This document shows positions 37,933 to 50,400 of a DNA stretch of 64,000 nucleotides, piece after piece (within the stretch, counting starts at the first letter, position 1; each line of letters begins with the position of its first letter). The DNA is from Trichosphaerium sp. ATCC 40318. Lineage: Eukaryota; Discosea; Flabellinia; Trichosidae. Both the position numbers and the translations under genes were made by a program. The DNA lies in assembly GCA_038496445.1 (NCBI GenBank), contig JALMLS010000015.1:62001-126000 (forward strand), given 5' to 3'. Below the pieces are notes generated by a model. The model saw nothing but the letters and a program-made list of their open reading frames with translations, did not search any database and was not told where the DNA came from.

Positions 37933-40900
37933 ATGGAGAAAGTGCAAGAGCAGTTCATTGACGATCTTGATAAGGAATTATCGATTCTGTTAGTTGGTGA
38001 TGTAAAGTCGGGAAAAAGCGCGTTCCGTTACAGGTTTTGCAATGATTTCTTCGATGAGAAGTACCATCCAAGGTATTTTACAGTTTTACAATTTTAACTG
38101 CAGAGGCTTCGTAAAAGTAGTTTAAACTCAGTCGGTTAGTACCATATGCTTTAAACAGAGCCATTTTTTAACAGAAGGAGCAACAAATGTAACTATTGGA
38201 ATTTGGGACTTCCCTGGTGCGTACTTACGCAAAATATACGCGATTTACTATATTTATGGTGCGTTTAGGGTCTCAGTCACTTTGGAATAAATCTGTGTCG
38301 GAAGCCAAAGCAGACGTATGCTTTCTGTGTTTTTCGGTACAAGACAAAGATTACTACAATAATATTACCAAGGTATTCACAAACTGAAAGGTGGTACACA
38401 TAAAACTTTCTCTCTTCTAACAATTTTTACTTTTCAAGTGGCATAGCACTATAAAAGAAGCTTGCCCAGCTGTGTTGTTTGTACTTGTTGCATTAAAAAG
38501 TGATTTACGCGATGACATAACAAACAAGAAACAATTCGTTTTAGAAGCAAGCCAAGGAGAGTCATTAGCTTCAAAGTACTAGCACCACGTGCTCTCAAAT
38601 CAAAAACGTAGATTTGCTGAATGAGTTTTAGATTAAATATTCCGTGCTTTTTCGAGTGTTCAGCAAAAAATAACGTGAATGTGAGAGACGTGCTCCTCGT
38701 GGCATGTGATTTAAAGTTCAAGACCTCGCTAGCACCACGAAAGGTGCTACCTGGCGAACAAACAATGAATGGTACTTCAGTTATTAGAAGCATTAAACGA
38801 CGTTTGTCTCTACGCAGTAGTCGTACATATATAGTCGCCGCTTTATTAATCTCTGACCAAGCTTTTAAGGTAGTTCAAAGGGTAGATTGATTGATGTTAG
38901 TGATAATCGCAGCCACTCCGAAAGGTACCTCTTTTGTTTAACTATTTCAAAAAAACCCAAAAAACACGTGCTCTTACGTGGCACTCAGCCAATCTGTATC
39001 TGCGTTTAGATGTTTGTGTTGTCTAACAAATATTTAGTACTACTTTGCTTGGTGATAGTGGGACTGGTACGTTAGAAGGCACCCCAGTGAATCAATGAAC
39101 CACGGCTTTTCTCATCTACTTTTAGTCTCGCTAGAAGAACACAGTTTACACAACCCTTTTCAACCTAAAAAACAGCAACGAGAAGACAAAGTATTAACAC
39201 ACGAAATACTTAAAAATATGCGCAAGGAAGCAAGCAAATTATCAACGCTATTGCACAAACAAGATAGTAACACACTCAAACCACTTTTAAAGCTTTCAAT
39301 ATCTTTTATTGAAGATGTTCTCTCTAAAAAACTCAAATCATCTCACCCATTCTTGGCAACAAGGTACGTTTAATACAATTGAGTGGGTACTCGTATACTT
39401 ACAGGACAATTATAGACTAAAGAGCGCAATGTCAGAGTACTTGGGTCTTCTTATTCAGCTCGACAAGAGGAAGGCATTTCATCGTTGGATGACATCCAAC
39501 GCTCTTTTTAAGATTCTGTACCAATATATTGCTACGCTATACTTGGGAATGGAATCTCTTGCCAGAGAAAATAATTACATCAGTGACTACCCGCCTCTGG
39601 TAAGAAACTCAAACAAAATACCACGTTGTTGGTTGCCACTTTATGTTATTACTATTCGCCTTTCTCACTGTTTTATAGAATAAAGTGAATCTTATCATAA
39701 AAGATAAACAAGGATGGGCGTTCTGGAACACATATTTTGGCGTTAAGGTACTTTTTCCACGTAAATTCTTTGGCCACGTTGAAAAAAATGGTTTCAGTTA
39801 AAAAAGACATAAAGACCTTACGTTGTTTGTAGCGATTAATTGTAAGGTGGGATGAATTTATTGAAGCTTGGAAGACTCACTTCAAGAAGACTAGTAGTGA
39901 TATGGAGAATCTATCACCTTTTCTGAGATACAGTCTGAGTACGCTTGTTCCACTTTTTTTCTCGAAAGTTGCCTTAACCAAGTTTTTTAGTTACGTATTC
40001 GTCAAGTTCAGTCTCGCAGTTCGGTTTTGAAGAGTTTCTCAGTCGATTCGGAGCGCTTGATGAAGCATATGATAGAGCTAATGAACTAGCGAATCAAAGA
40101 TGGTTCTTTGGGTACCTTTCAAGCAAAGAAGCCGATTGTATTTTAGCAGACGAAAAACTTGGTTCTTTCCTTGTTAGGTACAAAACAACGAATTCTTCTT
40201 GTTCGAAGACGTTTATTAACTTGTACACTAGATATGGTTCATCAGGTCCTTTTGCTTTAACGTATAAATCTGAAAGTGGTAAGGACACGATTGTAAAGCA
40301 TGCCATCATAGACTATACTGTCGGACTAGGTAAAGTTTTTAATTTTTTTCTAATTGAAACTCAAGAAGTTGTTTTCTTACTTTTTTCTGTAAAGGCTACT
40401 CAATTGAGGAGTATAGCGAAGTTGATGGTAACAAAGAATCATCAGATCGTTATTTTTTGACGCTACCATTATTGGTGGCATACTACCGATCTTTCCTTCT
40501 AACAAAAGGATGCACAAGCGATCTTGTGCGCAAAACGTACCCTGAAACTTTTTACTTTTTTTTTCTAACTCTGTTTTTTCAGATGGTTTTTTGGAGATAT
40601 TACAAGCTCAGAGGCATCCTTACTATTACACTTAAAACAGGATGGCGCTTACTTATTACGACACTCTCAATCAAACAAAGGAAGCATCGTTGTTTCGTAC
40701 AAAGGGAACGGAACAATTCATCATACACTTATCAACAAACTTGGATCTGTAAACGGATATCTATGTGAAGGAGAACTTTACCCTGATATTGATACATTCC
40801 TGAAAAAGCATCGATTAGCTTTTGTACATCCAATATGCAGGTTGACGCTATCTACACAGACATCAGTAATATCTTCTAAAGGTGTTACTGTAACAGAACA

Positions 40901-41120
40901 TGATAGCAATAGCGACGCGTCGACTATGTATGAGTTTATGGGACAACGACCTTCTGTTATCCCTACACCTACTACGGCTGTTAATAATCATTCTCAAGTA
41001 TCAAGAGCTGGAGATGTTGATAAACTTGTTTCAATGGGATTTACACTTGCTGATTGCATAGAAGCTGTATCGAATACTGATACTTTTGAGGCTGCTTTGG
41101 CGAACCTTTTAAATCCTTGA
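37933..41120 (+). CDS. Predicted fusion: degenerate Rho-like GTPase, Cbl-like helical/EF region, two SH2 domains, UBA
   Basis: ATG at 37933. G-domain: ILLVGDVKSGKSAF (P-loop, GxxxxGKS), IGIWDFPGSQSLWN (switch II, DxxG but Ser at the Ras Q61 position), LVALKSDLRDD (G4, Rho-like), FECSAKNN (G5). No CaaX box is seen. The exon ending RRLSLRSS continues through a 47-nt intron (38823-38869, gtacat...aag) into RSSKGRLIDVSDNRSHSE and on in frame. Then come helices (LSTLLHKQDSNTLKPLLKL, QDNYRLKSAMSEYLGLLIQL), a part like Cbl's EF-hand (WAFWNTYFGVK, WDEFIEAWKTHFKK), SH2 number 1 (WFFGYLSSKEADC, GSFLVRYKT), SH2 number 2 (WFFGDITSSEASLL, GAYLLRHSQS) and a UBA domain (VDKLVSMGFTLADCIEA). The stop is at 41118-41120. 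No RING is visible. It probably reads phosphotyrosine and ubiquitin. Two separate genes are the alternative, but the downstream frame lacks its own early ATG. Confidence 0.72.
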
Positions 41121-41507
41121 ACCCTTTTGTTGTATTTATTTTGTAAATAAGAAACATTTTTATGTATTTGTACTTATATCGGCATCAGTTGGGTATACAA
41201 CACAGCAATACACAACTTTTTAACACGTGATTTCAATAACTATTTTTGAAGTGACCAGTTATGGTCCAGTATTGAATAAACGCTCATATTTTTCAACCCT
41301 CGGGATGCTTATTAGGTTACTACTAGTATATGAGTAATTTGGAAACCTTTGAGTTGAGCGAGGAAAGTCAAAATTGCATTTTTGAAGAGTTGAATTAGTA
41401 CTTCAGTTTTTTTGAGTTTTTTTTGACTTGAGTTGTCCATTCATATTCTGATAGTCGTACAATGTAGTTTTATTGTTACTATTTTGTTGTTGTTGTTGTT
41501 AGTATAA

Positions 41508-43512
41508 TTACGTTCCTTTTGTACTTTTTGTTGAGTTAGGTTGGCTAGCTTTATTTATTGATAACGATAACGTTCTCATTTTTTTCGAGACTGCTTTCAT
41601 TATTCCTTTTGGTTTCTTTTTTACATTTTGCATAGCTGCAAACTCATCAGATGCTTTCCCCAAACCTGTTATATACTCTTAGTAAATGCGAGAATATCTA
41701 AACAAGAAATAATGTTATAAAGTAAAGCGTGTCCATCCAAGACAAGATATCTTTTTTTTTCTGATTGGTAAAAAAGTAAGGCATTCAGCCTTTGAAACCA
41801 AAAGAGGTATAAAAAAAACTCCTCCAATAAAAGCCGTTGTTGTTGCTTGCAACTAGTGACTAACCTTTTTGCCAATTTTCTACTACAATTTCGTTTGGCA
41901 CAATAAAAGAAAACTGTTCGTTTTCATCGTCTCCAAAGCGTATATGGAGAATGTGCTTTCCTTATTACAATAATTAGACTACAATGATTTAGGATTTACA
42001 ACGTACGAGATGACGCCTCTCCTTGTATATTAATAGCAACGTCAAGCCTAGATAATGTATAAATATAACGAAGGATGGAGTGTTATGTTCGTCACATGTT
42101 TCCAAAAAAGTACCCAACTAATTTTCTCACTTTAACTTTTATTGCTTTACTCATCATTGCCTTTTGTTTCTCAATAATCTACAAGAAAATATGTTAGTAC
42201 CATCCAAAGTAACCACATAAGTTACAATAACGTACCATGAAACAGTCATTAAGAAGATAAATACCAAACTTCCTACCACCCCTTTTTTTTTCAAAAAAAA
42301 GTCAGCTTTGTTTGGATAATATTTCGCTGGCTATTTGTTCGTACTTTGCACCATCCCATTCTGCGTTCTTTAGTATAACCCGGCCTACTTCTGCAATATT
42401 CTCCTTAAAATTCTATTGTCAGCAACAAGGTAAGATTGATTGAATAAACCTTATGTTTCTGATCCATCTGGTTTTGAAGTTGTAGTAATTCTTGCATACT
42501 CTCATAGTTACGTTTCTGGCTATTAATGTATTCAGCAACGCCTTTGATTGCTTGCAATGCTCTGTTAATATTCTTATAGTCCTTGTGTTTGCGTGGAGTG
42601 GCCTTTAAAAGATCCTACGTGAAGCTTTCAGCATAAGAAGCTAATCAAGTACTCAAAGAAACTAACACGCAAGAGCAGTTCGTAGCGGGGTATACGCTGA
42701 ATAGGCATTATTAAGAAAGTTGGAAGGTCCATTCTACGAGATTCTGGCATATCTTGGCACTCCTAACATACCACTTTAGATTAGACAAATAGAGTAAAAA
42801 CCACTGTACATCAATGAATGCCGCAAATTTACTTCCTTTCTTTGAGCACGCAGCCAATGTACTCAAGGCCTTATCATAGTTATTAATATAGTTTGTATAT
42901 ACTCGCAGTGCTTCGCTCTATACCCATTAGTTATCTACCAACACAAACCAAAGACTGACAATGAGAATTTAAACAAAAGGAGATTTGACCTTTTTACGTT
43001 TTTCTTATTCCATTTGTCACGTGTTGATTTTCTTGTACGACACGAAAAAAATTTAATGTACCTGTTCTATAAAGATATCACCTATTAAGCTCTTATCATG
43101 CCATATCTCGATACGTTGTATCAACAAATCAAGGATTTTTTTAGATATTGTTCTAAGCTCCTCTAAAATAGAAAAAATAGCATCAATCTGTTCTTCTTTT
43201 ATGATTGGTTTCCCTTTAGAAGCCATTTCACGAAGTGGAAACAAGTAAACCTAAGAAACAGTGTTTTTATGAGTTTCTACGCGGGTTTATAGAGCGTAAT
43301 GCGTACACTTTGTGTCAGAGTGAGATTATTGACGTAAACGTTTTCTGTTGTCATTATTTCTTTCGCTATACGAGCTCTCTTTACATTAAGTTCCTCTATA
43401 AGTACAATTACGGCTGTATTTTTTGATTTTTCGTTAGTTTACTTTTTTGTTCCTTTGAAAGCTTTTTGCTGCTCTTTTTAGGCTCTTCAGGCGTGGATTG
43501 TTCTTGTCCCAT
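41508..43512 (-). CDS. DH-PH RhoGEF with N-myristoylation signal
   Basis: ATG at 43512: MGQEQSTPEEPKKSSKKL, a clear MGxxxS myristoylation motif followed by a Lys-rich stretch. A 29-nt intron (gtaaactaac...atacag) joins to VIVLIEELNVKRARIAKEIM and TTENVYVNNL, the classic start of a DH domain. Next are YLFPLREMASKGKP, IKEEQIDAIFSILEELRTIS, LLIQRIEIWHDKSLIGDIFI, SEALRVYTNYINNYDKAL, RKHKDYKNINRALQAIKGVA and EYINSQKRNYESMQELLQ. A PH-like domain follows (KFGIYLLNDCFM, then GKHILHIRFGDDENEQF, ending VVENWQK), and a basic tail stops at 41508. It should load GTP onto a Rho/Rac-type GTPase at a membrane set by the lipid anchor and PH domain. The PH part is interrupted by several introns. Confidence 0.85.
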
Positions 43513-43981
43513 TATTAAAAGTTCGGCAGAAAAGCACAAAAAAGAAAGAGCGCCTGACTTTGTTGACCAAAATGTCGAGTTTGAAGAGTTTAAGTCAGAT
43601 GTAGCTTCCAAATTTAGTCGTTCGTTAAATATTGCTTGTATATCATTGACAACTATGTTTACTTATTCAATGACATACAAGTGCGATTAGAAATTCGGAA
43701 GAGTACATGGTTTCAAGTACATACACTATTTTGTGTTTGCGCTAAGCCTGATTTTTCAGGACAGTTTGTGAACATAGGTAGCCTTTTGCAACTCTAGAAG
43801 CTATATCATTAATGTATCATTATTAAGTACATAACGTGAGCTTAAGAACAGAAAGTCACATGCGCACTACAAAGTGCCTTTTAAAAAGTAGGCTTAACGT
43901 TAAAATAGGATTTTTGAGACTTAAAATAGATTTTATTGTTTAAGTACCGTAGGCAACATAACAATTACTACCAAGACTACC
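43513..43981. other. Divergent promoter region
   Basis: About 470 bases between the minus-strand RhoGEF start and the plus-strand F-box gene start. A 74-codon plus-strand frame (43466-43690) is the antisense shadow of the RhoGEF 5' exon. No other gene is seen; this should hold promoters for both genes. Confidence 0.4.
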
Positions 43982-44686
43982 ATGTCACTTGATCACGATA
44001 GTATAATAGCAATTTTATGCTATTTAGACCCTAAAGATCTTAAAGTTGCTTCAAACATCAACAAACAATGGTTCACGGTAGCCACAAGCGCCGACATGCG
44101 TAAATCATTAGAATTATGGCCTGTTGTAGTAAAAACAAAATCACAACATTGGCTTTGCGCGTACATGCACTATTCTGCAATGTTCTTTGACGAAACAAGC
44201 GAAGCGGTTAAGTTTAGTTTTTCTCAAACGACACCAGCCCCATTCAGACAAGTTAGAGCCCCACTACATCTCCAACAACAAGCTCGCCCTGACACAACAG
44301 AAACTCAAAGTATAGCGCTAGAACAAGACGGAAGCTTTGAATACAATTCATATCGTTCAGGTTTCACAACAACGCAAGCCAGAAGAGGTACAACAACATT
44401 CTTTGAATTGCACTAACGCCGTCTATCTTTGTTCAAATAATTTACTTTGATAATAGTAGGCACGTGGACTTTGACAAAGGAAGGGAAGAAATGGATGGTA
44501 AAAACATGTGGTTTAGATGATTCGTCACCTTCTGTGGAACATGAAACCGTAATGTATGAAACTGTGATAGATATCAATAATGGAAGAGTTAAAGGGTTGA
44601 AAGTACCACGCAGAGATGTAGTAATGAACAGAAAAAGTGCCAACAGACTTAAAAAATCCAAGTTTGCAAAGTTTTTGAACAGCTAA
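43982..44686 (+). CDS. F-box-like protein with a beta-rich C-terminus
   Basis: Starts MSLDHDSIIAILCYLDPKDL, then KVASNINKQWFTVATSADM, a compact F-box pattern. The rest reads SQTTPAPFRQVRAPLHLQQQ and GSFEYNSYRSGFTTTQARR up to a gtacaacaac donor. The second exon, after ttgataatag, gives GTWTLTKEGKKWMVKTCGL, VMYETVIDINNGRVKGL and ends SKFAKFLNS at 44686. The GSFEYNxY...GTWxLxxEGKKW pattern suggests a small beta-barrel of the lipocalin or F-box-associated kind that would bind a ligand or target. The family is not certain, but F-box plus target-binding barrel is a common SCF receptor plan. Confidence 0.65.
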
Positions 44687-45062
44687 GCAACCAAATATGA
44701 ATCTCTTCATCATGAACTCTTTTTAGCAACAATGTTAGTATTAATAAACCCTGAATTATCCTTATTTTGTACCTGCCACAACCTTGACCCAAGTTGTGGC
44801 TTCGAAAATACCGAAGTTAGGTTGAAGAACACAACTGCTCTACACGATGTTCCTAGCTACAACACTTCAATGATTATTATGTTACTACAATATTGAATAA
44901 TGGCTACGATCATCGTGTAAAGCAATGTCAAACTAGAGTAATCTTTGTTGGGACAGTTTCTTTTATTGACATGATATTATTCGAAGACTAAGCATTGAAA
45001 CGATTTGTGTAAACTTTTGATAACTATTCTACTGTATACATAATGTAGTTGGTAACCTTCTA
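44687..45062. other. Convergent 3' gap
   Basis: About 375 bases between two convergent gene ends. AT-rich, no supported frame or RNA gene. Confidence 0.4.
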
Positions 45063-47145
45063 TTACTTTTTCCAAGATATCTTTCCTTTATCATCAACAG
45101 CTAAAGATCTACCAGTAGTTTCGCGATGTTTCCAAGCATCACTCTTTCTCTCTGATGTAACCTCCTCATCATTTACATCAAGCAGTAGTGGATCTTCCAG
45201 TACAAGTCTCTTATCATTGTATAGTACATGATTATGTTGTTCTAGGATTTCAAGAACTCTACAGCAATATATAAGCACAAACATACAGACCAAGACAATG
45301 ACAGTATAAACTGTTTTCTTGTACCTTTGGCAAGGACGAAATGTGTTTAGTTTTGTTTCGTAGTCATAAGTACACCCTTCTTCATTACCGAAGCATATAT
45401 TGAAGGTTTTACCGTAACAATCCTTAACAATTTTAAACCATTGTAATTCGACCCAATGAGATGGTGGATGACTGAGAACACTAAAAGAAAAAATGTCAAT
45501 ATAGTTTTGTAAAAAGAAAAGGTCATTTATTTATTCCCAGCCTGAAACGACTTTTGTAACGCTCTTGCACTTACTTTCTCTCAGCTTTGATTTGGTTCTT
45601 TTTTCGCATGATACTTCCGGTCATAAGCACTTTTGTTACTCTGAAGAAAGGCACCTCTATTTCCCAGTTATACTCCTAAAACGCCTTGGTTAGTTGTTTC
45701 TTTAGCAATATCTGGTGTGTTTGACATACATCCATTACTGAAGCAAGCGCTTTCCAATCCTTATTTGATTCTGCTTCTTTTAGAACAGCGGTTCTCCATT
45801 CTCCAGGAGTTAAGTCAAGCTTGGGAAAAGTTAGATATACTAAGTTCGCTTTGTTGAATTCGTGACTTACCTGGATTTTAGTACGTTCTATTACATCCAT
45901 TACAGACGCTATTGCCTCAGCTATTACTAAACGATTATTTGCAACTTCAAATGCCAAGGTAAGTGACTCAACAAACCTGCTAAATGTTACCAACAATCGA
46001 TTAAAAAACAAAAGTAATCCTTACTCTTGTAAGTTCTCTGAAAGGAGTTTGGCGCTCATGAATGGTAACAAACTAGCTGTAACATTTATACAAGTATTCA
46101 AGTAAGATTCTTCTGCTTCCTCTAGGCCTTCATCTTGGAGCATATCGTCCACATATTTGTTTACAATCTGCGCAACTTTGAGCCAGTATGTCTCATAAAC
46201 TTTTGGTCTTGAAGGACCAAAGTATCCACCAAGACATGCTATGTATTTCATTACCTATAAACATAATAAATCAAGTGTACTCTAAAGCATAGATTTACTT
46301 TAGCTTTAAGTTTAAGACTAGCACTGGAGTTAAGAAATTCGAATAATATTGCTTCCAAAGTTGGAAGTTCTTCACCTTCTCCATCAGCATGTTCTATTTT
46401 TTTGTTAGTACATAGCAACGTAATGTCCCAACATACCACTAGAAACGCCTCCCCAAAGCATGAGTAAGTATAACGCTTTATCTTTATCTTCTTCATCACC
46501 ACGCAGCTGTGAACAAACGTCAACAATAATTCTCCAAAAAACAACAAAAAGACAAAAAACAAAAAGCGTATTAATACGCTACGACGAAGTTTTTTACACC
46601 TAAATTTACTGTAACGCACCAAAACTAATTGTAGAACTTCTAGAACAAGTTTTTTCCTTCGCAGATTTTAAGTTAATGACAAGCAATTGTGTTTAGTAGT
46701 GTAGTATGAACGTACTGTACATCGCCGCTACCAGGGCGCCATAACAATAGCCCTTCGAATGGTTTGTCGTTAACTGCCCATTCAACCCATTGCTTTCTGT
46801 ACGAGTCACTAAATAACGTTAATTGGCCAATGTGAAAAGGATGAAGTGAAGCGTACTAGCTTTTCGATGCGTTTAGCAAGGTATCAGTGCGTAGTCTATT
46901 GGTTCCGTTCTCCTCTACTCTAAATAGGCGTTGTAAACAGTAATTGTGGATTTAACGCTATTTTCAGCTATTTGTTCATTTACTCCTATAGCATCAACGA
47001 CGTACAAAAACGCTTGCTGATGATCAAAATCCAAGCTATCAAAATCTGCACGCAATGAAGCCAAGAACTCCCCTTCAGCCTTCTGTTTACGTCCTAACCG
47101 GTTTGGTACGTTACCAATCTTCTGTCTTGAGCCTTTGTTGCTCAT
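45063..47145 (-). CDS. Helical-repeat protein with a possible PH-like C-terminus
   Basis: ATG at 47145: MSNKGSRQKIGNVPNRLGRK, then FDSLDFDHQQAFLYVVDAIG. Next come DSYRKQWVEWAVNDKPFEGL, KKLVLEVLQLVL, LRGDEEDKDKALYLLMLWGG, ELPTLEAILFEFLNSSASLK and VMKYIACLGGYFGPSRPKVY. The run continues with AEESYLNTCINVTASLLPFM, FVESLTLAFEVANNRLVIAE and LTPGEWRTAVLKEAESNKDW, a run of amphipathic helices like ARM/HEAT repeats. The last exons are beta-rich (EYNWEIEVPFFRVTKVLMTG, HWVELQWFKIVKDCYGKTFN) and look like a PH fold, ending KGKISWKK at 45063. I do not recognise the family. Helical scaffolds plus a PH fold suggest a membrane- or cytoskeleton-linked adaptor. Confidence 0.6.
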
Positions 47146-47496
47146 TGTTGTTGATTGTGGTTAAAAATTGAACGACAAAAAATCATGGAAATTCTTGATA
47201 ATTGTTACCTTAATTTTCCGTTTAATCTCAAAACCTATAAGCCCAACTCTGCTGATTTTCCCAACAAGTTGTAGATTTCCAGCAATAGACTTTTTTGCTA
47301 CGTTTTGCCGCTGATTTTGTGTGTTTCACTCACGTGATCACAAAAAACTATTTTATTAATGCAAGTTAACTTATTCGTAACGTAAGCCGTAATACGTATT
47401 ACTCGCTCTTAGCAGATTAGCTCAACTTCTACTTATGTTGACTTTGTGCGTATCTTTTTTATCGGCATTTTTCACATTAGGCGCGCTCTTCTAACA
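47146..47496. promoter_or_regulatory. Shared divergent promoter region
   Basis: About 350 bases between divergent start codons (minus-strand helical-repeat gene at 47145, MLO gene at 47497). AT-rich; no clear TATA box. It likely serves both directions. Confidence 0.35.
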
Positions 47497-50400
47497 ATGA
47501 AGTTTAGTCGCTTGTTGCATACCATTGCGTTATTGGCAGCTATAGCATGCAGTCTTAATATTTACGTAAGAAATTAAAAGTAGTTTTTTCGATTGTAGTG
47601 TTAACAATGCGTAGGGCATAGCGGGTATGGGAACTATAATAGTATCTTTTTATCGGAGTTACCTATATCGTTTAACAGCTTTCTAGATGCGTTCTCCAAC
47701 ACTGAAACCCACTATAGTGAAGAGCCTCCTAGCCACGAGTCTCCTGGCGAGGAACCTCCTGGTGAAGAACCAGAAGAAGACGAGCACTTACCAGCTAAGA
47801 AGCTCTCTGCGCTGCTTATTGTGGTGATACTCATTTTGGTCTCGCTTGCTTTTGAGTGGTTTAGAGATTTTTTGGACGAACAGGTTCCAAAGTCACTTCT
47901 GCCAATCCTGGAGTCATTATGGGAAGGTATGGAATCATTTATACGCGTTTTTAGTGCTATTGTGAAATGTTAACACAAAAATTCAAGAATTAACTGGTTT
48001 CGGTTTCCTTTCCTTGTCCTCTGCGTTGATTATCAAATCAAACGTTTTGGTTGCGATTTCAAAAAAGGTTTTTGGACAGGGCGATGAAGAAAAGCTTGAA
48101 CTTAACGAGCTACTAGAGGCTATTCACTTGTACGCGTCATTTCATTTATTAATTTTTTGTTTTACTTGACACTTGTGCTAACTTCAAAAAAATAGGATTT
48201 TGTTTGTTGTGTTTGTTGTCTTTTTGCTTCAAGTACTCTTGGTTGTATACCTAAGTACTCTTACAATCAGAAACTGGCGTACAGCTGAGAAGGAAGTAAA
48301 GAACAGAGGTACTAGGACAAGATTTCTTGGACTCATACAAAGTTGTGGTCACTTTCGGCATATTTACCCGTTTTTTTTCGGTAGAGCGTGTTTATGCTAA
48401 TTACCAGAACTATTTGGATGCGAAAGCAGCAGGAAAAGTTGGTTTTTGCGCTTCTAAATCTCTCTCAAAGGCTAAACACCGTATGGAGTATATGATGTTC
48501 AGAGATGCATTTATTAAAGGCAGACAAGGACAACACGGACTCAGTAACAACTTTGACTATGCGTACGCAAAGCTTTCTTGTACTCTTTGTTTTTTTTGGC
48601 TTAAAGTTTCATTCGTACTGAGTTTGCTTTCTAGGCGTTATTTGAGTAAAATTCTTGGTCACACAGTTGCACATACGGTTCACGTTGGATTCTATGTATG
48701 GTTATCTACGCTTGTACTGTTTGTTATTGTATGGGCTATTGATCAAGGACCTGATTTGCTTCAAGTTGGTTTTGGTATTGGTCTTGGTTGGGTTATGGTT
48801 GCTATCGCTGGTCTAGTATTATGGAAAATGAATGGTATACGCGAGAAATTACTTCCAGCCCACTTTCAATTGCCACATGATGGAGGTACCTGTCACAACT
48901 TTTTTTTATTTTTGCTTTTTCTAGTTCTGATTTAAATCATCCTGAGTGGTTTGTTGTACTGTGCCTTGAGTCACATGGCTTTACTCTATTTGTGAAACAC
49001 TCTTTTTTTTATATGTAGACTTTATATACATTGGGCTGACTCGTAGAAAGCAGAATTGATTAATGAAGAGGCACCACTTTCATCAACAGGATTTACAGAA
49101 CCTGCCTATTTGAATAATCAATTACGTGCAAGATCAAAAATTGGTCAATGGTTTATGGGTCCACCTGCCAACAAGTAAGCTTCCTAAACTTTAAAACATT
49201 AAGGAGAAAAAAACATTTTTTGTTTGCTCTGTTGTGAAAAATTAACTGTTTGTTTAGGCATGAATTGCTCTTCTGGTTTGAACGTAGAGGTCCTACATTC
49301 TTACTCAATATTATCCGTGGATTATTATTATTCCAATCTCTTTATGTTGCCATTATGTATTTCGAACTTGCTCCTTCTGTTTGGGAATCATTTGAGAAAC
49401 ACGGCGTGCGTCCCATTTTAAGTTTTTTTTTCAACAAGCTTAATGATATGTAGACTATGCCACACTATGCTACTGCTTTAATTTTTGTGTTTGCAATCGT
49501 TCCTGTACTTGTTATCAACTTTTTATTCAACCCTTACCTCGTCCGTCGGTACGTTTAAACTTGGTATAAGACGATGTAGTACCCGAACTAATTTTGTTTT
49601 GTTTTAAATAGACATGTTGTTATTTGCAATATTGAAATGTTGAAAAACGTAAAAGAAATCCATCATGTTGTCAGACATCAACGTACACAGAGTGGTATAC
49701 GTGTTCTTAAGTTATTAAATATGCTTAAATTCCAAACAAAGAAAATGGAAGCACATGCTGATGGTATGAACACGTTCAAAGAACGGTGTAGTTTCTTTTT
49801 GCATTAATGTTCATGTCTCTATTAGATACAAAACCAAATAAAGATAAAAAGAAGAAGACTGACGCACAAAATCATCAAATGAGAGAAGAGATGAAAGAAG
49901 TTTTCGAGGTATGTCAGTGGAAAGCAAAGCACCTGTTTTTATTCAATTTACATAAAATTTGTTGTGCTTTTTTTCTTTCATTCGCTAATGAAATTGTAGC
50001 TCTTCGATAAGGATGGAGATGGCACCATTAGTGTAGGAGAGTTGAAGGCATTCTTGACTACACTCGGACACCCAATGAGTGATGAGGAAGCTCAACAAAT
50101 CGTGCGTTCTTTTTTCAGAATAATTTAGAAGGAATCAATAGCTTTTTTGGTTTGTTTTAACACTTGATAGGTTTTGAATGCTGACGTTAACGGTGATGGT
50201 GTATTGGATTTGGATGAGTTCTGCGGATACATGTCTGAATTTGACCATAACGATGATCCAGAAGAAATGATTGAGTAAGTGTTTCATGAAGGATTTACTG
50301 GTTAATTTGTTTGATGCTAATGTATTTAAAGGGCAATGTTCAGAATGTTTGACACTGATAACTCTGGATCAATATCTACTGATGAGTTCAGAGTTATTTT

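Noticed and set aside
38894-38925. ATG at 38894 as a start for a separate SH2 gene
   Set aside because: After splicing this frame meets a stop right after the junction at 39125, while the frame coming from the GTPase stays open.
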